This document shows positions 42,447-54,494 of a DNA stretch of 64,000 nucleotides, piece after piece. Both the position numbers and the translations under genes were made by a program. The notes below the pieces were generated by a model. The model saw only the letters and a program-made list of their open reading frames with translations. It did no database searches and was not told the DNA's origin. Within the stretch, counting starts at the first letter, position 1; every line of letters starts with the position of its first letter. Source of the DNA: Acytostelium subglobosum LB1 (lineage: Eukaryota; Evosea; Eumycetozoa; Acytosteliales; Acytosteliaceae); assembly GCF_000787575.1 (NCBI RefSeq), contig NW_012236505.1, forward strand, positions 248,001-312,000. The letters run 5' to 3'.

Positions 42447-44435
42447 TCAGTCATATCTTGCCAATTGTAAACATCCATAGTCAGATGGTGAATAGGACAC
42501 CAGTCCAGTGTTTGTGTAGAATGTTGGGTCTTGACTGGCTTCATCGTCTCGGATCAACACTCGCTTGAGTGATGAGGATGTGCTGCGGTAGTGATTGGAA
42601 GCATCTTTCATGCATGGTGATATTACAAGGTATTCCAAATGATCGCTGATCTCCAATGCATCAAACATTGCCACTGATGCAATATCAATCACTTTGTTTC
42701 CACTTATATCTAATGATCGCAGTGTGTTGCTTGATTGCAATGCTGATGGCAGGTCGCCAAAGTGTTTCAATTGGTTCCTCTGGATGGACAGTGTGTGTAG
42801 GGTCTTGTTGCTCCTGATCATGTTGGCCAACGCCTGGAGATGGACTCCTCCACGTCCAAACGCGCCATCAGTGAGCACCAGCGCGAGCAACGACTGATTG
42901 GTCTCGAGACATTTGAAGAATTCGTCGTTGATGATGTATATGTTGGACAAATGTAGATGTTGCAATGTGTTGTTGAACAGGAACAATGTAGAGAAATGAT
43001 CGATGAATGGCTGGCACCTCAGCTCCTGCTCGTGTTCGTCGTCGTCCGCGGTCGAGTCTGGCGACGACTGTTCATCAGTGTATCGATCAGTCACGTGTTG
43101 TTTCTTGCTTCCCCATGAGGCAATGGAGTGACCAATCTCGGCGCATTGGAAAGAGGTGAGTGCCAGATGTTTGAGTGTCGTGTTGGACTTGAGCGCTTGA
43201 CAAAAGTCCACGATATGCTGCTCCAAGTTGACTGGATGATATGTGCAGCCGCGATGTTTGAGTGGCTGTGCGGAGCAATCGTTGAGCGGCTGGTGCACCT
43301 TTGGGTCGACCTTGAGTGTGACCACGTCAGTGCTGTCTGCAACCAACTCGAGTTGTGGATGCGGGTATTGCTCGGAGGGTGTGCGCGTGCGGCATCGGTC
43401 AGCATTGATCTGTCTAAGAATGTGATGGAATAGGAGTATGCCATTGAACTGCTCGATACGCTGTGACTTGGCCAGCTCGATCAGGTCAGCCAGCTCGATA
43501 TGATCATGCTCGATTGTCAGACGTCTGAGCGACTTGATGGCGAATAGCGGTGCGTAGGTAAAGTGTGCATTGTGTTCGTTCTCACCGTTGTACAGGTTGA
43601 CGATGAGGTTGTTGGGCAGGACGCCACGAAGCTCTTCAAAAGCGCTGTCCATCGTCAAAAGGTCCTCACAGCAGCCAAAGTACTCGAGTGTCACGTTGTC
43701 CAGTCGTTCACGCAGGCCGTCGTACTCGGCAAAGTCAATGACCTCGTCCAGGAAGGTCACATTGATCTTGATCTGATCGTTGGAGGCCTCGAGCAAGGCC
43801 TCGATTGTGTCGATGAATGACTCCTCATCGCCATGATACGTGATGTACACCGACTCGAGATTGTTCATTTGGGTGAAGAGGTGCGGAGTGTAGCATGGAT
43901 GACCCATCGACTCGATAGTCGCCATGACCAAGTTCTCGCTTCGTATGAGTGAGTGCTTTGAGTTGTGATTGAATATGATCAGACGAGGGTAGCTGAACAG
44001 GTCCAACTTGTAGGGCACGAATAGTGTGCCATGGATCTCGACCAATGTCAGGTTGAGGTCGTTTCGGCGTGCGTGCATAAAGTCCTTGACGAGATTGTAC
44101 CATGAGCGACAGACGAGTCCAAACAAGGCGGCGTAGTATAAGAACCAGCTGGGGCCCTCCAATCGAATGGTCTCGTACGTTACATTGAAAGGGTAGTCTC
44201 CAAACATGACCTGGGGGATTGGTGAGGCGTCCATCGAGCGTGGCATGGCGTGCTCCAGCACAGTGCGTACCCAAAGTGCCTGCATTGGCGCTGGTAGTGC
44301 CAGGCCTTGACCTTGGTCTCTATCATCGACATCACTCAACACCAGCTGTTGTTGAAGTTGATGTTCAAGTTGTTGTATTATTTGTTGCGATGACATGTTT
44401 GATTGCTGTGTTGGTAAATGAAGATGTGAAGACAT
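42447..44435 (-). CDS. Leucine-rich-repeat protein
   Basis: Single exon, 662 residues. The first 50 residues are Gln-rich. A helical stretch near residue 105 (YYAALFGLVCRSWYNLVKDF) looks like a degenerate F-box-like helix but is not a clear F-box. LRRs occupy the C-terminal half: LKHLALTSFQCAEIG, LQHLHLSNIYIINDEFF, LLALVLTDGAFGRGGVHL, LHTLSIQRNQLKHFG and LRSLDISGNKVIDIASVAMF. An acidic, Ser-rich insert separates repeat blocks near residue 460. Dictyostelids have large families of such proteins. No specific function. Confidence 0.75.
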   Translation of the reverse strand: MSSHLHLPTQQSNMSSQQIIQQLEHQLQQQLVLSDVDDRDQGQGLALPAPMQALWVRTVLEHAMPRSMDASPIPQVMFGDYPFNVTYETIRLEGPSWFLYYAALFGLVCRSWYNLVKDFMHARRNDLNLTLVEIHGTLFVPYKLDLFSYPRLIIFNHNSKHSLIRSENLVMATIESMGHPCYTPHLFTQMNNLESVYITYHGDEESFIDTIEALLEASNDQIKINVTFLDEVIDFAEYDGLRERLDNVTLEYFGCCEDLLTMDSAFEELRGVLPNNLIVNLYNGENEHNAHFTYAPLFAIKSLRRLTIEHDHIELADLIELAKSQRIEQFNGILLFHHILRQINADRCRTRTPSEQYPHPQLELVADSTDVVTLKVDPKVHQPLNDCSAQPLKHRGCTYHPVNLEQHIVDFCQALKSNTTLKHLALTSFQCAEIGHSIASWGSKKQHVTDRYTDEQSSPDSTADDDEHEQELRCQPFIDHFSTLFLFNNTLQHLHLSNIYIINDEFFKCLETNQSLLALVLTDGAFGRGGVHLQALANMIRSNKTLHTLSIQRNQLKHFGDLPSALQSSNTLRSLDISGNKVIDIASVAMFDALEISDHLEYLVISPCMKDASNHYRSTSSSLKRVLIRDDEASQDPTFYTNTGLVSYSPSDYGCLQLARYD

Positions 44436-44923
44436 GTCGGGAGGGTTTTGATGTGGACCTTGGGGAGTCCCCGTTTTTCATCTGTTCCACACCAGTTTTG
44501 GTTATTTCGAACTGATTTTTGGACTGTTCGATCGAACTGTTGTGTGTGCCCATGACCTTTGGAACCTCCCTCGTCAGCGCATCACCTTCGATTACTCTTT
44601 TATAACTTTGTCGATTGTCAATCTTCGATCAACGACAATTCGAATATTGAATGATCAGTGATTGACGTCGAACTACCAGTCGTCGTTTCCCCGAGTTCTA
44701 CATCTTGTTCCAAGCGATGACATCTGGAACAGATATATATAACAAACTAATAAATTGACAACAAGACCCCCAAACAGATCAGGTTTGGTTGAATGGATAC
44801 GATGAACCAAGTCAACCAACCTTGAATATTTATTTTTTTCTTTTTTTTTTTTTTTTTTTGTTAACTAGTTAATAATGTAAATACAGGGTGGTGAAGTTGG
44901 GCAAAGGCGGGTAACAAGCAAGT
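44436..44923. other. Intergenic with A/T homopolymer
   Basis: Promoter of the LRR gene and 3' flank of histone H3. A run of about 20 T (listed below) lies 50-80 bases beyond the H3 stop. Confidence 0.6.
44829..44861 (-). repeat. Poly(T)/poly(A) tract downstream of H3
   Basis: Plus strand reads TTTTTTTCTTTT then about 18 T; on the H3 sense strand it is a genomic A-run, probably within or just after the 3' UTR. Confidence 0.8.
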
Positions 44924-45473
<550 letters not shown>

Positions 45474-46018
45474 ATTTGATGATATATCTGTTTTATATTA
45501 TATTGATTATTTGTTGTTTGATTGATTGTTTGTTGATATTTCGAATGTTGTTTGTTTCGATGTAGTCGATTTATATATATTAAATTTGATTGATTGAGTA
45601 AATGTATGAATGTTAGTTTATATGTTATAAATTGTGTCTTTTGATTGTTATTTTGTCGACAATATATATAAAGCTAGCTGTAGTAATAGATAAATAAATA
45701 AATAAAACTTACGTGTTTGAATGTAATGTGTTTGTGCGTGAAATGATTGCGTTGAGTTGTTGTGTTCGCTATCACCTCTCACTATCAACACACACACTCA
45801 CTTTTCCAAACAACACCTTACCCACAATTTATTTTTATTGAATTAATTCTGAATTTATTCTCCCTCCCCCACTTTCCAAATTAATGAATTCAAATTCAAA
45901 TTATAGTGTTAACGGATACACAACGGCGCGCTCAAACAATCATCTAATCAATCATTCAAACTACTACAAACTGGGTTCCAATTGCGCAAACTGAGTCAAT
46001 CCAACAACAATAGTCTTA
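45474..46018. other. Intergenic, H3 promoter
   Basis: Upstream of H3 and downstream of the SET gene, both minus. TTTG/GATT repeats near H3, then AT-rich sequence. No gene seen. Confidence 0.6.
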
Positions 46019-49000
46019 TTATTTTGATTTTGTTGTGTTTGATGATGCTTGTGTTGTTGCCAGCCTCTCCATCACTTGCTGGATGGTCTTTGGTCGTGGG
46101 TGTTGCTGCTTGATGGTGTTGTCGAGGTTGGTGGATAGTTGTTGAAGTTGCTCGGGCAGCTCCAAACCATGCTCTTTGAATACACTGGCAATGATTGAAC
46201 AATGATGACGTTGGGTGGATCGGACATTGCGTGGAAGGAACACCTTCATGAACTTGACCAACAGTTGCTGGTTCTCCTCGGACAGCTCCGTCTCGTATTG
46301 GTACGGCGGTGGTGTGTCTTGTTGGCTGAGGAAGTGCTTGAGCAGGTCGGTGTGGTCGAGCTCGATGTGATCGCTGCGTGGAACTGTGATGACGGGTGGA
46401 GGCGCCGGCTTGGGCTCCTTGGTCTTGGTGGAGGGTGGCTTGTTGCCCAGGTACTCGCGACAGTTGGCAGATTTGCAGTAGCACGACTGTTTGGAGTCGC
46501 CCACTCGCTCAAAGTTGTAATCGAACGTCAGCTCGGTGCCTGGCTCGATGTCCTTGATGGCAAAGATGCCGATGCGCGTCTCGCCATCGACCGACCACTT
46601 CTGGGTCTCGCAGTTTGGATCGCACGAGTGGTTGATGAACCTGGCCAGGTTGCCCCTGCGAGAGGCGTCCAACACCTCCTTGGCGTCGAGCGTGAGGAAG
46701 TAGAAATACTTCTCGCCATCGGCCTCGCTCATGCGCTCCAGCGACTCCTTCTTGCTGATCACCTCGCCACAGTACTCAATGATGAACTGCTTGGCCTTGA
46801 TCTTCTCCAAGGCCTTGAGGCCCCAGCCCTTCCGCTCGGCGTTGAACGGTGTGATCTTGGCGTACTCCCTGCGATTGAATCGTTGATTACCGCACTTGTC
46901 GCCTAGCTCGCATGTGTTGCCATCGCACTCAATGAATGACTTGCGGTTCAAGCACTCTGGTCCACACTTTGACACGCCCCATTGATAGCAGGCACATGCT
47001 GCAATGTCATCCTTCAGCAACTGCTTATTCTTTCTCTCTGCAAAGAAATCTGATTCGTTGATTGATTGAGTGAGTGAGTGAATGAGCGATGTGCATGTGA
47101 CCATGAATCAAACTTACTTGTCTTGGTATATTTGAACTCCTTGCCTCTGGCCTTTTGTATCAGTACTGCTGCTTTGGAATGACTAAGACCTTTGGTAATC
47201 ATTTCTTCGATCTTCTTGATGGCCTGGGGCTCGGAAAGTCCATCGATGGCGCTCATCTCTGATTTCGCACTGTTTCCACCCCCACTCTTGGCCGCCGATG
47301 TTGGAGAGATCTGCTTCTTGGCTGGCTTCTTGGACTGCAACAGCTGCATGATCCTCTCTTTCTCCTCCTCTCTTGATTCCTTCTTGTTGCCGCTGCTGCT
47401 GGTGTTGCTGTTGGTCGCTTTGCCACCTTCACCACCGGAGGTGGTCGATGGCTTTGAGGACTTTGTCGTTGTTGTCGTTGTAGCTGTTGTTTTGATAGAG
47501 TTCTTCTTCTGTTGAGGCGTCGATTGTGATGTCTTTGCGTTTGTCTTGGTGCTCTCTGTCGTCTTCTTCTTGGTCGCGGTGGACTTGGATGTCGCAGAAG
47601 TTGAGGATGACTTGGAGGACTTGTTGGATGTGGACTTCTTCACATCCGCCTTCTTGTTGTCACCGCGTTTGACTGACCTGGGGACCTTGCGTCCATGTGC
47701 ATGCTTCTTGTGGTCCTCTCCATCAGAGGATGACGATGAGGAGTAGCTCGAGGAGTCGCTGCCACTTTCATCATCGCTGCCCGAGTAACTACTTCCGCCA
47801 CTGCTCGACCTTGATGAGTAGCTGCCATTGTCACTGTCGCTGCCACTGCCATCGCTGCTCTCGCCACTACTGCTCTCGCTGCTGCTAATAGTCCGAACAG
47901 GACGCTTCCTGGCGCTCCCATTTGCCGGCTTCTTTGGCGCCACCCTGGACCTATCCGGCCCACTACTATCGCTCGAATCGGATGCATTCTTCAATTGTTG
48001 TGTGCGCTTGGGTGTACTCGATGTTGTTGGTGGTGTTGATGTCGCTGGTGTCTTCTTTGCGCTGGTTGTCAATGTTGATGATGATGTCGTCGTTGGTGTT
48101 GGTGGTCCGCTTGTATTATTACTGTTGCTGCCGCTGTGCTCTGTCTTTTGCTTCTTCAAAAGTCTCTGTTGTTCCAGTCGACTGGACATGAGCTCAGTGG
48201 CCCTGTCCCTCTTCTGTGGCGGAGTGTCGAGCTGGCCATCCCTTGTCTCGCTGGGCGATGTGAGTGTCTCTTTCTTCTTTGTCACGGTTGGTGTCGAGAG
48301 CATCGAGTCGACAGTGGCACTTGCAGAGGCAGTGGATGTGTATGATGAAGAGGTGGAAGTGTACTCCAACGCGCTTGGCAAAGAGTATGAATGACTGTGA
48401 CTGTGATGCGCTGATGACTCGCTTGAGTGACGATCGTTGGGGTGGCTGGAGGGTTGATGGTGGCGTTCTCCGCGCTCCATCTGATCTCTGTATCCATAGG
48501 GACTCTTGCTCTCGTGGTAGACAGGGGGAGGCGCGCGACGGTCGTCGCCTCTGTAGGGTGGTGGTGAGCGACGGTCCTCGCGGAGTGGTGGCGGCGGCGG
48601 ATGTCGGTAGTCGCCCCTCTGTCGGTAGTTATCTCTCTCACGCTCTCGCTCCCTCTCACGCTCACGCTCTCTCTCGCGCTCACGATAAGGGTCCCTGCCG
48701 TACCCGCCGCCGTCACCAGCGCCTCCATAAGAATCCCTCCCACCACGGTGGGCTGGTGGGTGGCCATATGGTGGCTCATCCGGATAGCGACGATCCATGT
48801 ATTGTTGGTCTCGCGAGTCTCTGAGGCCAACTCCGCCGCCTCTGCCTCCGCCACCTGGTGGTCCTCCACGATATCTATCGCGTGGATGCATAGGTGGTGG
48901 ACTATAACTTCTATCGCGGCCCATTGGCGGGCTCCTGCTTCTATCTCGTGGTGGGTAATGTCTGTAGGGTCGCTCTCGTTGCAGTGGTGGGCTTCTACTT

Positions 49001-49170
49001 CTACTCCTGCTCCTACTCCTACTGCGACGATATTGTTGTTGTTGTTCTACATCTCGTCCATTCATATTTCCATTGCCATTGCCATTGCCGTTGCCATTAC
49101 CATTGGTATGTGAATGTTCAGTCGTGTCGTCTTTATTGTTTGTAGTAGTGCTGCTGTTGCTGCTGCTCAT
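46019..49170 (-). CDS. SET2/ASH1-type histone H3K36 methyltransferase
   Basis: Two exons (49170-47118, 47037-46019), 1023 residues. Residues 1-250 are SR/RD-rich (RSRSRSRSRSP, DRYRGG, RERERERE) like splicing factors; 250-650 are Ser/Thr/Lys-rich. The C-terminal third has the AWS domain (CACYQWGVSKCGPECLNRKS ... CGNQRFNRREY), SET domain with GWGLKALEKI, YCGEVIS, RFINHSCDPNC and FDYNFE, and post-SET CYCKSANCREYLG. All catalytic motifs look intact. AWS-SET-postSET is the plan of SETD2/Set2 and ASH1/NSD enzymes. The C-terminal helical region (HCSIIASVFKEHGLEL) could be an SRI-like segment. With an SR-rich N-terminus it may couple methylation to RNA processing; that is inference. Confidence 0.9.
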
Positions 49171-49536
49171 TGTCGTCTATACATATCCATCACTCAATCT
49201 CAATTGAGTGATTTAACTATGTATTGTATATATATATCTATATATATGTATATGTATGTGTATGTAATGAATATATATAATGTGTATCTCTATCTCATGT
49301 CACCAAGTCTGTCGGTTGAAAGTGAGCATTGAAGTTGGGGTTTGATAAAAAAGCTTCCCTTTATTGCAATGGGGGCAAGTTCCATGTTTTGTTTGTGTTG
49401 TTGTGAAGATGAAGATGGGGTTGACAAGACGAAGACGAAACGAGACGTGGTCCAGTCAATGGGCAGGTAGGCCAGAGTCTGGTAGTAGTATAGTAGGTGT
49501 CCTGTTGACAATGATACTAGTAACAAATCAGACTAT
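49171..49536. other. Intergenic
   Basis: TATATG repeats at the SET promoter, then mixed sequence. Frames of 60-78 codons are open on both strands but none is convincing. Confidence 0.55.
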
Positions 49537-51679
49537 TCATGATTGGTGCTGGCCATGGTCACCATGATGGTGTGGGGAGCCATGATGCTCATGGTGATGG
49601 TGTGGAGAGCCATGGTGCTCAGGTTGCTCACCATGGTGCTCTTGAACAGGTGAGTTCCTGTGCTCGTGTTGCTCCTCCTGTTCCTGTTGCTTCTCAAACT
49701 GTTGAGACTCGAGGTGGGACGATGACGACGACGAAGACGACGACTCCTTGGACTTTGGCATGTCCATCTTCTCGTGGTGTACGTGAGGGTTCTTGAACTG
49801 GTCCAGGCTGATCTTGACACGCTCCCAGTTGCCACCAAGTTCGTCATTCTCATCCTTGCTCTCCAGATGGAACTTGGTTGCAAAGAACTCCTCAATACGT
49901 TTGAACTCATTCTCACACTGTTGTTGCTTGGTGATGTCATCTCCAGAACGTCTCATTCTCTCCTTCTGTACAAAATTGATTGATGTTAGTAATGAGATTG
50001 AACGATGAGCCAACAATAACAACAACTACTTACCAAGTTCTCAATGCATCGCTCAAGGTTCTCAAGCATGGTCCTCTTGTGATTGATCACTGATGTCTTG
50101 AGGCCACGGTCCATGATCTCCAAGTTGCCAACGAACCTGACCACAGTGTCCTTTCTGTACTTGTGGCCATCGAGATCATTCTTGAGGGTGATCTCCGCTT
50201 TGTCCTCCTTGTTCTTGACTTCGATGGACTTTCTATCATTGACGAGTCTGTTCTCCAGTCTGCTGTTGTGCCTCTTCAGCTCGTCCATCTTGTCGACCAA
50301 CTTTTCAATCTCCATGTTGTTGGCTCTGATGGTGTCTTGGGATTGTTGGATATCCTTCTCCAGCTGGGTCATCTCATTCTTCCTGCCCTCAAAGGACTTC
50401 TGATACTTGGTGGACGATTCCTTAAACTTTTCAAGGACCTCTCCCCTCTGCTTCTGCCACGTGTCCAGCATACCATCAAACTTCCTCTGGCCCTTGTCCA
50501 TATCACGGTAGACTGCCTCAATGATATCCATCGAGTCAGTCTCAATGGGTCTCTGAGTTTGAGGCCATGGAATTAGTAATTAGTAACTGTTTGTTGGAGC
50601 GGGTCTGGGTTGGCAATACATACCTTCAATATCTCGATCACCTCTCGGATATTGCGATCATTCTCGTCTGTTACAAAGCCAATTGCTTGTGTTCGCTTGA
50701 GGAGTGTCACAAGCTCCAAGACATGCTCAACCTCTACCTCGGTATTGAAGGCCACTGTGAGTAGATCCTTGAAGGCAAGTACCTCGGTTTCATTGACATT
50801 GAAATTGGTTGCCTAACGTTTGATGGAACACATGTTAGTCTATCAATCAATCAAAATGAATACACAGCTACATTAACTTACAGAATTGAGGGACGCGGCG
50901 ATGAATCTGGAGTTGTTGAACATGTCCAAGCGATCGGTGCGCTCATGGAGGATCCTGGCCCAGAAGCTCCAGTATTTGTGACGGTCATGGTTGCTGTTCT
51001 CCACCTCCTTGGTATGTCTCCTGAGGATCTTGTCGAGGTCACCAGAGGATCCGTAGATGACGGACAGTTGCTCGAGCACGGTCTCAAAGTGAGTCGGGAG
51101 GGTGTAGTCGAACCTGGTCGAAGGGTCCTGCTGATGAGATGTCATGATGGCCGAGTGCAGGTTTTCAACCATGATCTTGACATCCTTGGCCATCTTGTCC
51201 AGCTTCTCCCTCTCTTGTTGTTGTAGGAGTTGGCTTTCGGTAAGCTTCATTTGGAAGTGATGAAGTAGAAGTACATTGAAGTAATTGTTAGTTAATGTCG
51301 GAATGATTCCAGCCTCCTCAACAAAATTGCAGAATGTACTAACCTTTTTTGATCTCATAAAGTGGAAGAATCCACCCTCCCTCTCTTGGGACTTCTCTTG
51401 GGACCTCTCAAGGGACTGTCTATCTTGGGCCCTCTCCTTCTCCTTCTCCTTCTCCCTCTCCTTCTCCTGAGACTTCTCTTGGATCTCCTGGACCTTCTCC
51501 TTGACGGCGGTCACTGGATTTGGGAACTTCTTCTTGTGCTTCTCTGGTTGGTCTCCACTTGGCTCACCCTTCTCCTTCCAGGACTCTGGCGAGCCCTCAT
51601 ATCCAGACTCCTTGATCTCCTCCATTGGCTTGGATTCATCCTGATGATGAGCATGTTCGGTACTAATTTGTTCAGACAT
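49537..51679 (-). CDS. Uncharacterised coiled-coil protein with His/Glu/Ser-rich tail
   Basis: Five exons (51679-51344, 51244-50882, 50812-50624, 50552-50034, 49965-49537), 611 residues. Residues 1-110 are Glu/Lys/Ser-rich. Residues 125-300 are helical with well-formed hydrophobic spacing (YWSFWARILHERTDRLDMF; VLAFKDLLTVAF). Residues 310-470 form a long coiled coil (LEKDIQQSQDTIRANNMEIE and following). The arrangement resembles a BAR-like or golgin-like scaffold, but no motif fixes it. The tail is Ser9, then Glu/Gln/His repeats (HHGSPHHHHEHHGSPHH) that could bind metal. Intron 1 contains GGAATGATTCC at 51300. Gene certain, function unknown. Confidence 0.82.
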
Positions 51680-52380
51680 TATTTAATATTATTATTAATT
51701 AATTGATTGATTGATTGGATGTTGTTATTATTATTAATGTTGTAGTATAACTATGTTGCAATAAGAATAAGGATAGTAATTGAATGGATGAATGAATGAA
51801 TGAATGGTTGGTTGGATGATTGAATGAGTGAGAGAGTTGTTGGCTTGGATGAGTGAGTGAGTAGAGAGAGGAAGTCATCCGAGATTGGACTAGATTGCCT
51901 GTCCAGGCCAACTTTAACTCTAGTTGGCATCCATCCATCCGTCCATTGCGGAGGTGGATGGGGTGTCTGGAGGTGGTAACACACCAGGGCAATCTCTAAG
52001 GACCTTATTAGTTATTCTTTCTTCACATACATTCATACATACACGCACACCAGTGGGTAGATCAGTTCATTGACCTAATGAAGTAGTAGAGTGGTCGACC
52101 ACCCGGTGTGTGTCTGTGTGTGTGTGTGTGTGTGATGATGAAGATGATGTCCACTACTACTTGTCCATAAAAGGTCATTGCCTTCATTCAGCCGTCATCA
52201 CTTCACATAATCTAGTGTTTGTTTGTGTGTGTTTGGGGTCATTGTTGTAATCTTTGTATTCATTCATTGTGAGTGTGTGATTGTTTGAAACAAGTTGTGT
52301 TTCGTGTTTATGACCGAATTGGTCATTCGTTTATGGGACAGACATCCGGACAACAACATTGACAAAGAGAGAGGTAGAGG
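51680..52380. other. Divergent promoter region with upstream ORF
   Basis: Between the minus coiled-coil gene and the plus HEAT gene. Tetramer repeats, a TGTGTG run at about 52107-52130, and the uORF at 52310. Confidence 0.6.
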
Positions 52381-52384
52381 ATGA
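52310..52384 (+). CDS. Upstream ORF overlapping the HEAT-gene start
   Basis: 24 residues (MTELVIRLWDRHPDNN and on), ending in TGA that shares ATGA with the main start codon at 52381. Such an overlap suits termination-reinitiation. Alternatively this is the true N-terminus and one more indel separates it from the main frame. Confidence 0.4.
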   Translation: MTELVIRLWDRHPDNNIDKERGRG

Positions 52385-54388
52385 CAGAGAATGTACACAA
52401 CGATGTGCTTGTTATCTCAAACACACAAGGAGGTAGTAGTACCTTTCAGAGAAAGAAGGCGGCCGAGAGGCTATTGTCTACGATCACAACTAAAGTGAAT
52501 GGCAGCGGAGGCAATGTAGAACTCGAGAAGCTTTGGACTGAATGCCTATCCTCACCTCTCATCGCCCTGGTCAGTGATCAAACAGAGAGATGTAGGGTAA
52601 TAGCATTGTCAATACTGAAACTGTATGTATTCATTCATTCATACATTCATTCAAACAATCAAACAGTCTAGTTATTCGAATGACTGACTCACTCTTATGC
52701 TAGCCTGGTGGAGCATATTCACAATGTAGTACAGACACAGTTGGCACAACTGCTACAGAGTTGTGAGATACAGTTGGGAAAGGAGGAGGTCGAGGAGGTG
52801 AGAGTGGACATTGTTGCACTCATTGATATCGTAGTAACTTCGTGCTCCGACGTGATCGTGTCGCAGCACTGCGAAAGGTTGGTGGCAATACTCAGACTGG
52901 CATTGACCGATAAGAATCATCATCAGATCGAGCAGACGTGCAATGTCATCACACATCTGGCACAAAAGATACCGACGCGCATGATTCTCTTCACTGGATC
53001 ACTCAATGCATCGTTGATCAGACATCTCCCAGACAGACATCAGCGCATTCGCTCCGCCTCGCTGCTGGCACTCACAGAGTTTGTCAGCTGTGGCGCGGTC
53101 AAGGTGGTGGACAACATTGCTGAGCAGCTCTATCTGTTGGCGATCGATCATTCCCCGTCGGTTCGAATCACACTTTCCAAGTGCATCGCGAGATGGCTCA
53201 CCTCTGATGTTCGACTCTCAATTCGCGAACACAAACCATTGCTCAACATGTGTCTGCTATCATTGCTCGCATCCAACGTGCCAGATGTCATTGTCAGCGC
53301 ACAAGAGTCATTATTGATCATCTCATCCACATACTTTGCCAGCAAGATGGGGGACACGCACAATCCTCTTCCTCCCTGCGCCACCAACAATAACCCAGGA
53401 ACTGATAGATAGTGCGCGTCTAACATGGTGGCAACCAACAATGTCCATCAACAATGAGTGCAGGGCATACTTACAGAAGCACATTAGTAAGACGATGAGA
53501 CACTTCTATGCCAACCTCCATCAGAACGAGCTCGATCCTCAATCACGCGAGATGAAGATCGGCGTCTTGTATCTCATGATGATGTACCTTGGTGTCGAGG
53601 CAATGACACCATTCATTGATGCGATCACCGAGGTGATGATCGTCAGGGTCAACGACATGGTGCCGACCATTCAAACAATGGTGGCCGAGATTTGTCGCAT
53701 TGTTGGCCATGTTGCCAAGGGCTCTGTATTGTTGCCACGGCTGTCTGAGCGCATCAAAGAAGAGCTAAACACTCCATCACACAAAGACACATTGTTATGT
53801 CAACTCCAAGTACTGGCACACATGACCAGCACCATTGGCACTGTCGATGAGACCACACTGGCGAATCTGCTTCGCGATCTCCAGCAAGTGGTATACAGCG
53901 ATCAATCAAATAATCGTTGCCTAGTTGAGATTGTCCAGGTCCTTTCACACTTGGCCAACAAGTTTCCAGATCAACTACAATCTTCACAATGTGATAAACC
54001 AATGGCGCGACTGTTGATCCTACTCAATGTATCATTGCCTGATAAGAAACAGATGATTGACGATATTTCCGCCAAGCTCTGCGACAACTGCTCCAACGCC
54101 AATCTCCAGCAATACATTGGAGGCGGAGGTGGTAGCAGGGTGGCCATGCTGCTGAGCGACATTGCCAAGCGACATACAAGCCATGTCCTCACACATCAAT
54201 CCTACTTTAACACAATCGACTACATCATACGTACTCAATCATTGGAAACAGTGGACATTGTCATTCTCCAACAATTGTCTGCCATCTACTCCAAGGCGGC
54301 AGAGAAGGATGACAGCATTCAAAGAGTTGTCGACAAGTTAAAGACGGCAATTGGTGTCGCTAGCACTTCATCCAAGGTTGTCTCTTGA
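52381..54388 (+). CDS. HEAT-repeat protein, possibly DNAAF5/HEATR2-like (one apparent frameshift)
   Basis: Two exons (52381-52622, 52704-54388). HEAT-type helical pairs throughout (LVSDQTERCRVIALSIL; QRIRSASLLALTEFVS; MKIGVLYLMMMYLGVEAM; LVEIVQVLSHLANKF). The VSDQTERCRVIALSIL segment is close to the LSDxxERCRELALxLL start of DNAAF5/HEATR2, a cytosolic dynein-arm assembly factor. The frame shifts at a G5 run (53349-53353): counting it as G4 joins YFASKMG to ILFLPAPPTITQELIDS and makes the coding length a multiple of three (641 residues). This is probably a homopolymer error. Family assignment moderate; a general HEAT scaffold is the alternative. Confidence 0.6.
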
Positions 54389-54494
54389 CATTGACATTAA
54401 ACGAGAATAATAATAATAACAAAGAGAGTTCTTTACAAAAAGGTTTATTAGCATCGCCAACTGGTAGTAAGTATATGTGCTTGGACAAGGCCTG

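Noticed and set aside
44829-44861. Poly(A)-like run after H3, as possible sign of a retrocopy
   Set aside because: The H3 gene has an intron, so it was not made by reverse transcription of a mature mRNA.
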